A DNA stretch of 64,000 nt from Rhodoferax sp. (GTDB lineage Bacteria; Pseudomonadota; Gammaproteobacteria; Burkholderiales; Burkholderiaceae_C), in the NCBI GenBank assembly GCA_030682475.1, contig JAUXOA010000053.1:22848-86847 (forward strand), written 5' to 3'. The notes beneath the pieces were generated by a model. The model ran no database searches and was not told the origin of the DNA. It saw only the letters and a program-made list of their open reading frames with translations. Within the stretch, counting starts at the first letter, position 1; the number at the start of each line of letters is the position of its first letter. A program made the translations under genes and the position numbers. This document shows, piece after piece, positions 10,087 through 18,317 of the stretch.

Positions 10087-11322
10087 ATGAGTACCCTGCC
10101 CAGGCGCGCTGCGGTTGCGGTTTTTCTGGCGTTTGCCTTTGCCTACTTTTTCTCGGCACTGATCCGTGCCATTACCGCCACCCTGTCGCCGACGCTGACA
10201 CAGGAGTTTTCGCTCACCGCCAGTGACCTGGGTCTGTTGGCGGGCGGCTACTTTCTGGGTTTCGCGGCCACCCAGTTGCCGCTGGGCAGATGGCTCGACC
10301 GGTATGGACCTAAAAAGGTCATTCTCTGTTTTCTGTCGGTGGCCGTGCTGGGATGTGTTGCTTTTTCTTTTGCCACGAATTTTTCCGGCCTGCTGGTGGC
10401 GCGGATTTTGTGTGGCGTGGGGGTCAGCGCCTGCTTGATGGCACCGTTGACGGGCTACCGCCGCTGGTTCGAAGCAACAACCCAGTTGCGTGCGAACTCG
10501 TGGATGCTGATGACCGGATCATTGGGCATGGTGGCTTCCACTTTGCCGGTGCAATGGTTGCTGCCCATCGTCGGCTGGCGCGTGCTGTTTTGGGGCTTGG
10601 CAGCACTGGTGCTGGTCGCCATGGCGCTGATTGCATGGCAGGTGCCTAAATGGGGCATCACCTTGACTCAGGGGCATGATGCGGCGCAAGCCCCGACCAG
10701 TTATGCCGAGGTCTGGAAGCACCCTTATTTCCGCAAGATGGTGCCCCTCGGATTTTTTTGTTATGGTGGTTTGCTCGCCATGCAGACGCTGTGGGCCACG
10801 CCCTGGATGATCAAGGTGGCGGGTTACAGCCCGCTGGAAGCGGCCACCGGTATGTTCTGGATCAATGTCGCGATGTTGTGCACTTTTTTGGCCTGGGGCA
10901 TGGCCAACCCGTGGCTGGCCCGACGCGGCCTCCATGCAGATCGCCTGATTGCGCGTGGCTTGCCCTCGAGTTTTCTGTTTCTTGCTATTATTATAATAGC
11001 TGGTAACGATCTATCTACGTGGGCTGGAACCCTGTGGGCCTTGTATTGTATGAGTTGCACCTTTGTTTCCCTGGCGCAACCGGCGGTCGGCATGGCCTTT
11101 GCCCCAGCACTCGCCGGTCGTGCACTTTCAGCTTATAACCTGGTGATATTTGCCGGGGTATTTGTCGTTCAATGGGGCATCGGCCTGACCGTGGATGGTT
11201 TCAAGGCGCTGGGGCTGACAGAGATCGGGGCCTTCCAGTCGGCGATGGGCGTATTTCTGCTGTGTTCGGTAGCGTCCTATGTCTATTTCCTGACTGCAAA
11301 AAGCCATAATCAGTCCATTTGA
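10087..11322 (+). CDS. Major facilitator superfamily transporter
   Basis: 411 residues, predicted to have 12 membrane helices. The loop 2-3 motif is seen in QLPLGRWLDRYGPKKV (about 63-78), typical of MFS proteins of the 400-residue size class. The substrate cannot be told from sequence. A stand-alone gene; its stop lies inside the tandem repeat that precedes the PTS genes. An AT-rich perfect palindrome (10984-11000) inside the frame encodes LAIIIIAG in a late helix. Confidence 0.85.
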   Translation: MSTLPRRAAVAVFLAFAFAYFFSALIRAITATLSPTLTQEFSLTASDLGLLAGGYFLGFAATQLPLGRWLDRYGPKKVILCFLSVAVLGCVAFSFATNFSGLLVARILCGVGVSACLMAPLTGYRRWFEATTQLRANSWMLMTGSLGMVASTLPVQWLLPIVGWRVLFWGLAALVLVAMALIAWQVPKWGITLTQGHDAAQAPTSYAEVWKHPYFRKMVPLGFFCYGGLLAMQTLWATPWMIKVAGYSPLEAATGMFWINVAMLCTFLAWGMANPWLARRGLHADRLIARGLPSSFLFLAIIIIAGNDLSTWAGTLWALYCMSCTFVSLAQPAVGMAFAPALAGRALSAYNLVIFAGVFVVQWGIGLTVDGFKALGLTEIGAFQSAMGVFLLCSVASYVYFLTAKSHNQSI

Positions 11323-11390
11323 AGTGTTGAGGACACATTTGAAATGTTGAGGACAGAGCTTGCTCGCTTTGCGTAGCTGCGGTCTGTCCT
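11318..11390. repeat. 20-bp tandem duplication plus GGACAGA hairpin, copy 3
   Basis: TTTGAAGTGTTGAGGACACA (11318-11337) is followed directly by a near copy (11338-11357, two differences). The second copy runs into AGGACAGAGC, whose arm AGGACAGA (11350-11357) pairs with TCTGTCCT (11383-11390) 25 nt later. GCAAGTTTAAAGTTT follows. The duplication overlaps the stop codon of the MFS gene. Read on the reverse strand this copy is closely similar to the one at 30236-30274. Confidence 0.75.
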
Positions 11391-11405
11391 GCAAGTTTAA
11401 AGTTT

Positions 11406-11852
11406 ATGAACAACGGCATTCTTATCATCGCTCATGCCCCATTGGCCAGTGCCCTGCGCCAGTGCGTCTTGCATGTATTTCCCGATGGTGAGGCGGGGGT
11501 GGCGGCATTTGATGTGCAGTCCAACGCTTCACCAGAAGAAACACTGGCGGGGGCCGCGCAGGCCTTGGCCCGGCTCAATGCCCCCCAGACCCTGGTGTTG
11601 ACCGACGTGTTGGGTGCGACGCCCTGCAACGTGGCACAAAAACTGGTGGATGGTTTGAATTCAAAATTAATAGCAGGGGTCAATCTGCCCATGCTGTTGC
11701 GCACCGTCACCTACCGCCGTGAATCGCTGGATGCGCTGGTGGCGCGGGCCTTGGCCGGTGGCACGCAGGGTGTCATGCAGGTGGCGACGACGGCACTCCA
11801 GAAACAGGTGAGAAAGAAAAATGATCAAAGCAACGACAACCATCAGCAATAA
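11406..11852 (+). CDS. PTS mannose-family IIA domain protein
   Basis: 148 residues, a single EIIA(Man)-type domain. The phosphorylatable histidine is expected at His10 (GILIIAHAPLASA), and LTDVLGATPCNVAQK is the second family signature. In Burkholderiales this IIA is encoded with HPr and EI without any IIB/IIC permease, so a regulatory role is more likely than sugar uptake. The 3' end overlaps ptsH by 32 bp; the last residues (RKKNDQSNDNHQQ) therefore read through the ptsH start region. Confidence 0.9.
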   Translation: MNNGILIIAHAPLASALRQCVLHVFPDGEAGVAAFDVQSNASPEETLAGAAQALARLNAPQTLVLTDVLGATPCNVAQKLVDGLNSKLIAGVNLPMLLRTVTYRRESLDALVARALAGGTQGVMQVATTALQKQVRKKNDQSNDNHQQ

Positions 11853-12090
11853 ACTGGGCCTGCACGCGCGTGCCGCGGCCAAAGTAACCAAGCTGGCGGG
11901 CAGCTATCCGTGTGAGGTCTGGATGACCCGCGGCGAGCGGCGCGTCAACGCCAAGAGCATTATGGGGGTCATGATGCTGGCGGCTGGTATTGACAGCACG
12001 CTCGAAATCGATACCCATGGCGAGTGCGAACAGGAAGCGATGGATGCCCTGCTGGCACTGATTGCCGACAAATTCGGAGAGCGTGAATGA
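11821..12090 (+). CDS. ptsH: Phosphocarrier protein HPr
   Basis: 89 residues. HPr carries phosphate from EI to IIA proteins. His15 lies in LGLHARAAAK, and Ser46 in NAKSIMGVMML, the HPr-kinase target site conserved in betaproteobacteria. The frame overlaps the IIA gene by 32 bp, so translation is probably coupled. Ends DKFGERE. Confidence 0.95.
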   Translation: MIKATTTISNKLGLHARAAAKVTKLAGSYPCEVWMTRGERRVNAKSIMGVMMLAAGIDSTLEIDTHGECEQEAMDALLALIADKFGERE

Positions 12091-12170
12091 CCCCCACGCT
12101 TGTCACTGTGTGTACTGCGCTGCCCCCCGGGGGGGCTAGCCTTACTTGGGGCGGCCCGGCGCTGCGGCTG
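12091..12170. repeat. GC-rich spacer element between ptsH and ptsI
   Basis: The 82-bp gap holds CCCCCACGC, then GTGTACTGCGCTGCC, a run CCCCCCGGGGGGG (12123-12135) that is a near-perfect palindrome, and CTTGGGGCGGCCCGGCGC. I recall spacer elements of this type (GCGCTGCCCCCC-GGGGGG-CTTGGGGCGGCCCGGCGC) being frequent between genes in Comamonadaceae genomes. Only one copy is in this window, so that family assignment is from memory. It could act as an mRNA stability or processing element inside the PTS operon. Confidence 0.5.
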
Positions 12171-12172
12171 TC

Positions 12173-13948
12173 ATGACCTTCTCCATTCACGGTCTTGCTG
12201 TCGCCCGTGGCATCGCGATCGGGCGCGCAGTGCTGGTGGCATCCAGTCGGGTCGACGTGGCGCACTATTTCATCGAGGCCTCCCAGATTGAAGCCGAGAT
12301 TGACCGGATCCGCATGGGGCGCAACGCGGTGGTCGACGAAATTCATCGCCTGCAGACCAGCATTACCCATATGGGCCCCAAAGAAGCACCCCATGAACTG
12401 ACTGCGCTGCTGGACGTGCACCTGCTGCTGTTGCAGGATGACGAGCTGATTGGCGGCGTCAAGCGCTGGATCACGGAGCGCCTGTACAACGCCGAATGGG
12501 CGCTGACATCGCAGATGGAAGTAATTGGGCGACAGTTCGACGAAATGGAGGACGAATACCTGCGCGAACGCAAGGCCGATCTCGAGCAAATTACTGAAAA
12601 AGTGTTGCGCGCCATGAAAGAGGGGGCGACACCCGTCGTACCGCCCTCCAGCCGTGCCACACGCAAGACCTCGCAACAAGACCTGTTGCTCGGGGACACC
12701 GTTGATGTCCCCTTGATCCTGATTGCGCACGACCTGTCACCGGCCGACATGATGCAGTTCAAGCAAAGCGTGTTTGCCGGCTTCATTACCGATGTCGGCG
12801 GCAAAACCTCGCACACCGCCATCGTCGCGCGCAGCCTGGACATTCCGGCAGTGGTGGGCGCACGCCTCGCCAGCCAGTTGGTGCGTCAGGATGACTGGGT
12901 CATCATCGATGGCGATGCGGGCGTGGTGGTGGTGGACCCTTCGCCCATCATCCTGGCCGAGTATGGTTTCAAGCAACGCCAGGGCGAACTCGAACGCGGG
13001 CGTCTTAGCCGCTTGCTGCACACACCCGCCATCACCCTGGACGGTCAAAAAATTGAACTGCTGGCCAACATCGAGATGCCGGAAGACGCGCTCGGCGCCA
13101 TCAAGGCCGGCGCGGTCGGTGTGGGCCTGTTCCGCAGCGAATTTCTTTTTATGGGGCGCCAGGGAAAGCTGCCCAATGAAGAAGAGCAGTACCAGGCCTA
13201 CCGGCGTGCCATCGAAGGTATGCAGGGCTTGCCGGTGACGATCCGCACGGTCGATGTCGGCGCTGACAAACCGCTGGACAAGTCTTTGCAGGACGGTTCG
13301 CACCTGAACCCGGCCCTGGGTCTGCGCGCCATTCGCTGGAGCCTGGCCGATCCGGCCATGTTTCTGACGCAGTTGCGGGCGATACTGCGCGCCGCTGCCC
13401 ATGGCCCGGCGAACCTGCTGATACCGATGCTGGTCCATGGCAGCGAAATCCGCCAGACTTTTTCCCTGATTGACCATGCCCGCGCCGAGCTGGACAACCG
13501 GGGTATTGCCTATGGCCCGCTCAAGATCGGTGCCATGATCGAGATCCCCGCTGCCGCGCTCACGCTCAAGGTGTTTCTGAAGTATTTTGATTTCCTGTCG
13601 ATCGGCACCAATGACCTGATCCAGTACACCCTGGCGATCGACCGCACGGATGAGTCGGTGGCGCATCTGTACGACCCCTTGCATCCGGCGGTGCTGCGGC
13701 TGGTGGCCGATACCATCGCCGAATGCCAGGCCCAGGGCAAAGGGGTGAGCGTGTGTGGCGAGATGGCGGGCGACGTCAGCCTGACCCGCTTGTTGCTGGG
13801 CATGGGACTGCGCAGTTTTTCGATGCATCCGGCGCAAATTCTGGCAGTCAAGCAGGAGGTGCTGCGCGCCGATGCGGGCAAGCTCGCGCCGTGGGCCCAG
13901 CAGGTAATGGCCGATGACGAACCAGCCATGCGGATGACCAAGTATTAG
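12173..13948 (+). CDS. ptsI: Phosphoenolpyruvate-protein phosphotransferase (enzyme I)
   Basis: 591 residues from MTFSIHGLAVARGIAIGRAV; an earlier in-frame codon at 12146 lies inside the repeat-like spacer and is rejected. EI takes phosphate from PEP and passes it to HPr. The active histidine is His214 in GGKTSHTAIVAR. The PEP-binding barrel signatures GLFRSEFLFM and DFLSIGTNDLIQYTLAIDRT and the cysteine region VSVCGEMAGD are present. The frame ends 4 bp into the convergent glcD-type gene. Confidence 0.96.
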   Translation: MTFSIHGLAVARGIAIGRAVLVASSRVDVAHYFIEASQIEAEIDRIRMGRNAVVDEIHRLQTSITHMGPKEAPHELTALLDVHLLLLQDDELIGGVKRWITERLYNAEWALTSQMEVIGRQFDEMEDEYLRERKADLEQITEKVLRAMKEGATPVVPPSSRATRKTSQQDLLLGDTVDVPLILIAHDLSPADMMQFKQSVFAGFITDVGGKTSHTAIVARSLDIPAVVGARLASQLVRQDDWVIIDGDAGVVVVDPSPIILAEYGFKQRQGELERGRLSRLLHTPAITLDGQKIELLANIEMPEDALGAIKAGAVGVGLFRSEFLFMGRQGKLPNEEEQYQAYRRAIEGMQGLPVTIRTVDVGADKPLDKSLQDGSHLNPALGLRAIRWSLADPAMFLTQLRAILRAAAHGPANLLIPMLVHGSEIRQTFSLIDHARAELDNRGIAYGPLKIGAMIEIPAAALTLKVFLKYFDFLSIGTNDLIQYTLAIDRTDESVAHLYDPLHPAVLRLVADTIAECQAQGKGVSVCGEMAGDVSLTRLLLGMGLRSFSMHPAQILAVKQEVLRADAGKLAPWAQQVMADDEPAMRMTKY

Positions 13949-15447
13949 AACCGGGGCAAATCCGGGTGCGACTGCTGGCCGCCGCGCACCAGTTTTTTGC
14001 CATACTCGACACAGCGTTGCAGGGTCGGAATCACCTTGCCGGGGTTGAGCAGGCCTTTGGCATCAAACGCCCGCTTGACGCCAAACATCTGCTCGTTTTC
14101 TTCGATCGAAAACTGCACGCACATGGAGTTGAGTTTCTCCACACCGACGCCGTGCTCGCCGGTGATGGTGCCGCCCATGGCGACGCTGGTTTCCAGAATT
14201 TCGGCACCGAACAATTCACAGCGGCGCAGTTGATCCGGGTCGTTGGCATCAAACAAAATCAGCGGGTGCAGGTTGCCGTCACCGGCATGGAACACGTTGG
14301 CACAGCGCAAGTTGTATTTTTTCTCCATCTGCTGGATCGCCAGCAGCATGTCGGCCAGCCGTTTGCGCGGGATGGTGGAGTCCATGCACATGTAGTCCGG
14401 GCTGATGCGTCCACTGGCGGGAAAAGCATTCTTGCGGCCGCTCCAGAATTTCAGCCGCTCGGCCTCATCCCGGCTCACCGCAATCGCTGTCGCACCGTGC
14501 TGGCGCAGCACCGCGCCCATGCGGCCAATTTCTTCTTCCACTTCTTCGGGCGTGCCGTCGCTCTCGCACAGCAAAATCGCCTCGGCGCTGAGGTCGTAGC
14601 CGGCGTGCACGTAGTCTTCCACCGCCGCCGTCATGGGCTTGTCCATCATTTCCAGGCCGGCCGGGATGATGCCGGCCGCAATGATGGCGGCCACCGCGTC
14701 GCCCGCTTTGCGGATGTCGTCAAAGCTGGCCATGATGCAGCGCGCCAGTTGCGGCTTGGGCACCAGCTTGACCGTGACCTCCAGCGCAATCGCCAGCATG
14801 CCCTCGGAGCCGATGACGATGCTCAAGCAGTCGAAGCCGGGCGTGTCCAGCGCGTCAGAGCCGAATTCAACAGCCTCGCCCGCCATCGTGAAGCCCTTGA
14901 CCTTCAGCACGTTGTGCACCGTCAACCCGTATTTCAGGCAATGCACGCCACCCGAGTTTTCTGCCACATTGCCGCCAATGGTGCAGGCAATCTGGCTCGA
15001 CGGGTCCGGCGCGTAGTACAAATCATGCGGTGCCGCGGCCTCGCTGATGGCCAGGTTGCGCACCCCGCACTGCACCAGCGCGGTACGGCTGACCGGGTCG
15101 ATCTTGAGGATTTTATTGAACTTGGCCAGCGACAGCGTGACCCCCAGGCGATGCGGCATGGCCCCACCCGACAAGCCGGTGCCCGCACCGCGCGCCACCA
15201 CCGGCACCTCCAGCGCGTGGCAGGTGCGCAGCACCGCCTGCACCTGGCTCTCGGTTTCAGGTAAAACCACCACCAGCGGTCGTTGCCGGTAGGCCGTCAG
15301 ACCGTCGCATTCATAGGGTGTTGTGTCTTCCCTGTTCCATAGCAGGGCATGAGGTGGCAAAACGGCCTCCAGCCCCCTGACTATTTGCGCCTGGCGCTCT
15401 GTTCTTTGTAGCAGGTCTTGCTGTTCAGGAGAGATGGGTGCATTCAT
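13945..15447 (-). CDS. glcD: FAD-linked oxidase, glycolate oxidase subunit GlcD type
   Basis: 500 residues from the ATG at 15447; a GTG 12 bp upstream would add VEST. The N-terminal FAD_binding_4 domain shows VVARGAGTGLSGGAMP and CTIGGNVAENSGG; the C-terminal domain carries FHAGDGNLHPLILFD and GGTITGEHGVGVEK, hallmarks of GlcD and D-lactate dehydrogenases. Family members oxidise glycolate or D-2-hydroxyacids with FAD. glcE and glcF are not adjacent, so a stand-alone D-lactate or D-2-hydroxyacid dehydrogenase is equally possible. Convergent with ptsI, 4-bp overlap. Confidence 0.85.
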   Translation of the reverse strand: MNAPISPEQQDLLQRTERQAQIVRGLEAVLPPHALLWNREDTTPYECDGLTAYRQRPLVVVLPETESQVQAVLRTCHALEVPVVARGAGTGLSGGAMPHRLGVTLSLAKFNKILKIDPVSRTALVQCGVRNLAISEAAAPHDLYYAPDPSSQIACTIGGNVAENSGGVHCLKYGLTVHNVLKVKGFTMAGEAVEFGSDALDTPGFDCLSIVIGSEGMLAIALEVTVKLVPKPQLARCIMASFDDIRKAGDAVAAIIAAGIIPAGLEMMDKPMTAAVEDYVHAGYDLSAEAILLCESDGTPEEVEEEIGRMGAVLRQHGATAIAVSRDEAERLKFWSGRKNAFPASGRISPDYMCMDSTIPRKRLADMLLAIQQMEKKYNLRCANVFHAGDGNLHPLILFDANDPDQLRRCELFGAEILETSVAMGGTITGEHGVGVEKLNSMCVQFSIEENEQMFGVKRAFDAKGLLNPGKVIPTLQRCVEYGKKLVRGGQQSHPDLPRF

Positions 15448-15613
15448 GGTGGATTCCACGCGTCAATTAAATAATGGGTCCAACTGTGGGGTGAAGTGGC
15501 AGCGGCTGGTGTGAGGAATTTTTCAAATAGCCGTGAAAACAAAAAGGCCAGCAGATTAATAGCTAATTGGGCTGTGTTTGCAGGGGCTAGAGGGCGGCTT
15601 CATGCCTGTACCT

Positions 15614-16486
15614 TCACACCACACTCTTTTTTAACCAATCCGCAAACGCCGCGCACTCCCAGCGGTCCATCATGCCGGTGCGCCAGCACAGGTAGTGCGC
15701 ATGCGGGCTGGGTACGCTGAGGTCATACAAACGCACCAGCGAGCCATGTTCCAACCAGGGGGCGCCCAGTTTCAGGCGAACCAGTGCCACCCCCATGCCG
15801 GCTGCCGCCGCATCGCACATCAGGCCAATGTCGTTGAACTGCGAGCCGTCAACCGGTTCCGGCCAATCCAGATCGTTGGCGGCGAACCAGGTGCGCCAGG
15901 GCTCCAGCGGGCTGCGCAAGAGGCTCTCCCCTTCCAGATCCTGTGGCACCACAAAAGGCCCGTGTTCTCGCACATAAGCGGGCGAGGCCAGGGGCGTTAC
16001 CTCGTCCTTGAGCAGGCACACATGCTCCACGTCGGCATAGCGGCCGCTGCCAAAACGGATCATCAGGTCCGCGTCTTCCGCCACCACGTCGAGCAGGGGG
16101 ATAGACACCTGCAGCGTCAGGTCAATCTCGGGATAGGCCTCGGTGAACTGGCGCAGGCGCGGGATGAGGATGGAGCGTGCAAACGTGGGCGTCACGGCGA
16201 GGCGCAGTTTGCGCTTGCCGGGGGCGTTGGCCGAGCTGGGGAATTTTTGCAGCATGACCAGCCCCTCGCGGACATGCGCCAGGTACGCGCTGCCCTCGGT
16301 GGTGAGTGAGAAATCGGCGCGCCCGAACAGCTTGGTGCCGATGATTTGCTCCAGTTGCTTGACGCGGTGGCTCACGGCGCTGGGCGTCACGCACAGTTCT
16401 TCTGAAGTCTGTGTCACGCTGCGCAGACGCGCCAGTGCTTCAAAAGTCAACAGGCATTGAATCGGGGGGATGCGGGCGGGCGTCAT
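15614..16486 (-). CDS. LysR-family transcriptional regulator (GcvA-like)
   Basis: 290 residues. The winged helix-turn-helix is at about 20-65 (SVTQTSEELCVTPSAVSHRVKQLE), followed by the LysR substrate-binding fold. The N-terminus PPIQCLLTFEALARLRSVTQ resembles GcvA-type regulators. It is divergent from psd, with 51 bp between the two starts, the usual geometry when a LysR protein regulates its neighbour; that regulation is inference. Confidence 0.88.
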   Translation of the reverse strand: MTPARIPPIQCLLTFEALARLRSVTQTSEELCVTPSAVSHRVKQLEQIIGTKLFGRADFSLTTEGSAYLAHVREGLVMLQKFPSSANAPGKRKLRLAVTPTFARSILIPRLRQFTEAYPEIDLTLQVSIPLLDVVAEDADLMIRFGSGRYADVEHVCLLKDEVTPLASPAYVREHGPFVVPQDLEGESLLRSPLEPWRTWFAANDLDWPEPVDGSQFNDIGLMCDAAAAGMGVALVRLKLGAPWLEHGSLVRLYDLSVPSPHAHYLCWRTGMMDRWECAAFADWLKKSVV

Positions 16487-16537
16487 GCTGCCATTGTCAC
16501 ACTACAATCCCGGCCATTCTTAACTCCGGTACCCGCC

Positions 16538-17392
16538 ATGCCAGACCGTCTTGCCGTGCTGCCGCAATATTTGATCCCCAAGCAGGCCTTGACGGCTTTG
16601 GCGGGGCGGATTGCGCGAGCCCGTGGCGGGAAAATGACCACGCGCCTGATCGAATGGTTTGTCGGGCGCTATGGTGTCAATATGAGCGAGGCCGCCAACC
16701 CCGATGTGGCCAGTTACCCCAGCTTCAACGAATTTTTCACACGCGCTCTGAAAGAGGGGGCAAGACCGCTGGCCAACGCCGACCTGATTTGCCCGGTCGA
16801 TGGCACCATCAGCCAGTTTGGCGCGATTGAGCAAGATCAGCTCTTTCAGGCCAAGGGCCACCACTACGCCAGCACCGCGCTGGTGGGGGGCGATGCGGCC
16901 TTGGCGGCGCAGTTTGACGATGGCAGTTTTGCCACGCTGTATTTGAGCCCGAAGGACTATCACCGCATCCACATGCCGTGCGATGGGTGCCTGCGCCGCA
17001 TGATTTATGTGCCCGGCGAACTGTTTTCGGTCAACCCGGCCACTGCCCGGGGCGTGCCCGGCTTGTTCGCGCGCAATGAACGCGTGGTCTGTGTCTTTGA
17101 GTCCGCGCGCGGTCCGTTTGTGCTGGTCCTGGTGGGCGCCACCATTGTCGGCAGCATGGCCACCGTGTGGCACGGGGTGGTGAACACAGCGCGCGGCCGT
17201 GAGGTGCGCGAGTGGCGGTATGACGAGCAGCCGGTCCGGTTGCAGCAGGGCCAGGAAATGGGCCGTTTTTTACTCGGCTCAACCGTCGTATTGCTGTTTC
17301 CGAAAGGCGCGCTGCAGTTCAACCCGGCGTGGGCACCCGGTGGTGCCATCCGGCTGGGTGAGGCCATGGCCAGCCGAATGGCCCTTATCTGA
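16538..17392 (+). CDS. psd: Phosphatidylserine decarboxylase
   Basis: 284 residues from MPDRLAVLPQYLIPKQAL. The enzyme makes phosphatidylethanolamine from phosphatidylserine at the inner membrane. It is a self-cleaving pro-enzyme: the LGST motif at 246-249 supplies the serine that becomes the pyruvoyl group. The conserved SPKDYHRIHMP at about 137-147 holds the catalytic histidine region. It overlaps the convergent purU by 8 bp. Confidence 0.95.
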   Translation: MPDRLAVLPQYLIPKQALTALAGRIARARGGKMTTRLIEWFVGRYGVNMSEAANPDVASYPSFNEFFTRALKEGARPLANADLICPVDGTISQFGAIEQDQLFQAKGHHYASTALVGGDAALAAQFDDGSFATLYLSPKDYHRIHMPCDGCLRRMIYVPGELFSVNPATARGVPGLFARNERVVCVFESARGPFVLVLVGATIVGSMATVWHGVVNTARGREVREWRYDEQPVRLQQGQEMGRFLLGSTVVLLFPKGALQFNPAWAPGGAIRLGEAMASRMALI

Positions 17393-18233
17393 AAATCACT
17401 GTTTTGTGGCCGTTCAGCAGCACCCGGTGCTCGCTGTGCCACTTGACCGCACGGGCCAGTACCTGGCTCTCGGTGTCACGGCCCTGCGCCGTCAGGTCTT
17501 CCACCGTTTTGCTGTGGTCCACACGCACCACGTCCTGTTCGATGATCGGGCCTTCGTCCAGCTCGGCGGTCACGTAGTGGGCGGTGGCGCCCATCAGTTT
17601 CACGCCCCGGTCATGCGCCTGGTCGTAGGGCTTGGCGCCTTTGAAGCTGGGCAGAAACGAGTGGTGGATGTTGATGGCGCGGCCGGAGAGTTTGCGGCAC
17701 AAGTCGTCGCTCAAGACCTGCATGTAGCGCGCCAGCACCACCAGTTCAGCCGCTTCACCCTGAATGATTTCATACTGCCTGGCTTCGGCCTGCGGCTTGT
17801 TCGCAGCCGTTACCGCAATGTGATGGAACGGCACGTTGTAGCTGGCGGCGAGTTGGTAAAACTCGCGGTGGTTGGAAATAATGGCGCGAATGTCCAGCGC
17901 CAGCAAGCCGCTTTTCCAGCGAAACAGCAGATCGTTGAGGCAATGGCCTGACTGGCTGACCAGGATCACCGCGCGCATCGGTTGCGCGCGCGCGTGCAGT
18001 CGCCACTGCATCTCGTAGGGCCGCGAAAACAAGTTAAGTTGTGTCTTCAGTTCCTCATGCGTGGCTTGTGCACAGGAAAACTGCACCCGCATGAAAAACA
18101 GGCCGGTGTCGGGGTCGTTGTACTGGGCCGCTTCCTCGATATTGCCGCCACGCTCGAGCAAAAAACCGGACACCGCGTGCACCAGCCCCAGGCGGTCCGG
18201 GCAGGACAGGGTCAATATGTAAGCAGGGTTCAT
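17385..18233 (-). CDS. purU: Formyltetrahydrofolate deformylase
   Basis: 282 residues. It hydrolyses 10-formyl-THF to THF and formate, balancing one-carbon pools. An N-terminal ACT domain (MNPAYILTLSCPDRLGLVHA, to about residue 80) precedes the formyltransferase-type domain with NIHHSFLPSFKGAKPY and the late aspartate region LDEGPIIEQDV. ATG at 18233. The frame stays open upstream, but that is antisense to the aminotransferase gene and is not part of purU. Confidence 0.95.
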   Translation of the reverse strand: MNPAYILTLSCPDRLGLVHAVSGFLLERGGNIEEAAQYNDPDTGLFFMRVQFSCAQATHEELKTQLNLFSRPYEMQWRLHARAQPMRAVILVSQSGHCLNDLLFRWKSGLLALDIRAIISNHREFYQLAASYNVPFHHIAVTAANKPQAEARQYEIIQGEAAELVVLARYMQVLSDDLCRKLSGRAINIHHSFLPSFKGAKPYDQAHDRGVKLMGATAHYVTAELDEGPIIEQDVVRVDHSKTVEDLTAQGRDTESQVLARAVKWHSEHRVLLNGHKTVIFR

Positions 18234-18317
18234 AAGGCCTGAATTGTCGCAGGACGCCGGCGCAGATGAAACGGTGCCAAAATCAGAGCCCGAACAACTT
18301 GCCTGCAGGAAACCGCG

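Noticed and set aside
12687..12716. GGGGACACC...GATGTCCCC inside ptsI as a hairpin element
   Set aside because: Lies within well conserved coding sequence and does not match the arms of the repeat family.
13966..15264. 432-codon plus-strand frame over the glcD-type gene
   Set aside because: Antisense to a full-length flavoprotein with clear motifs.
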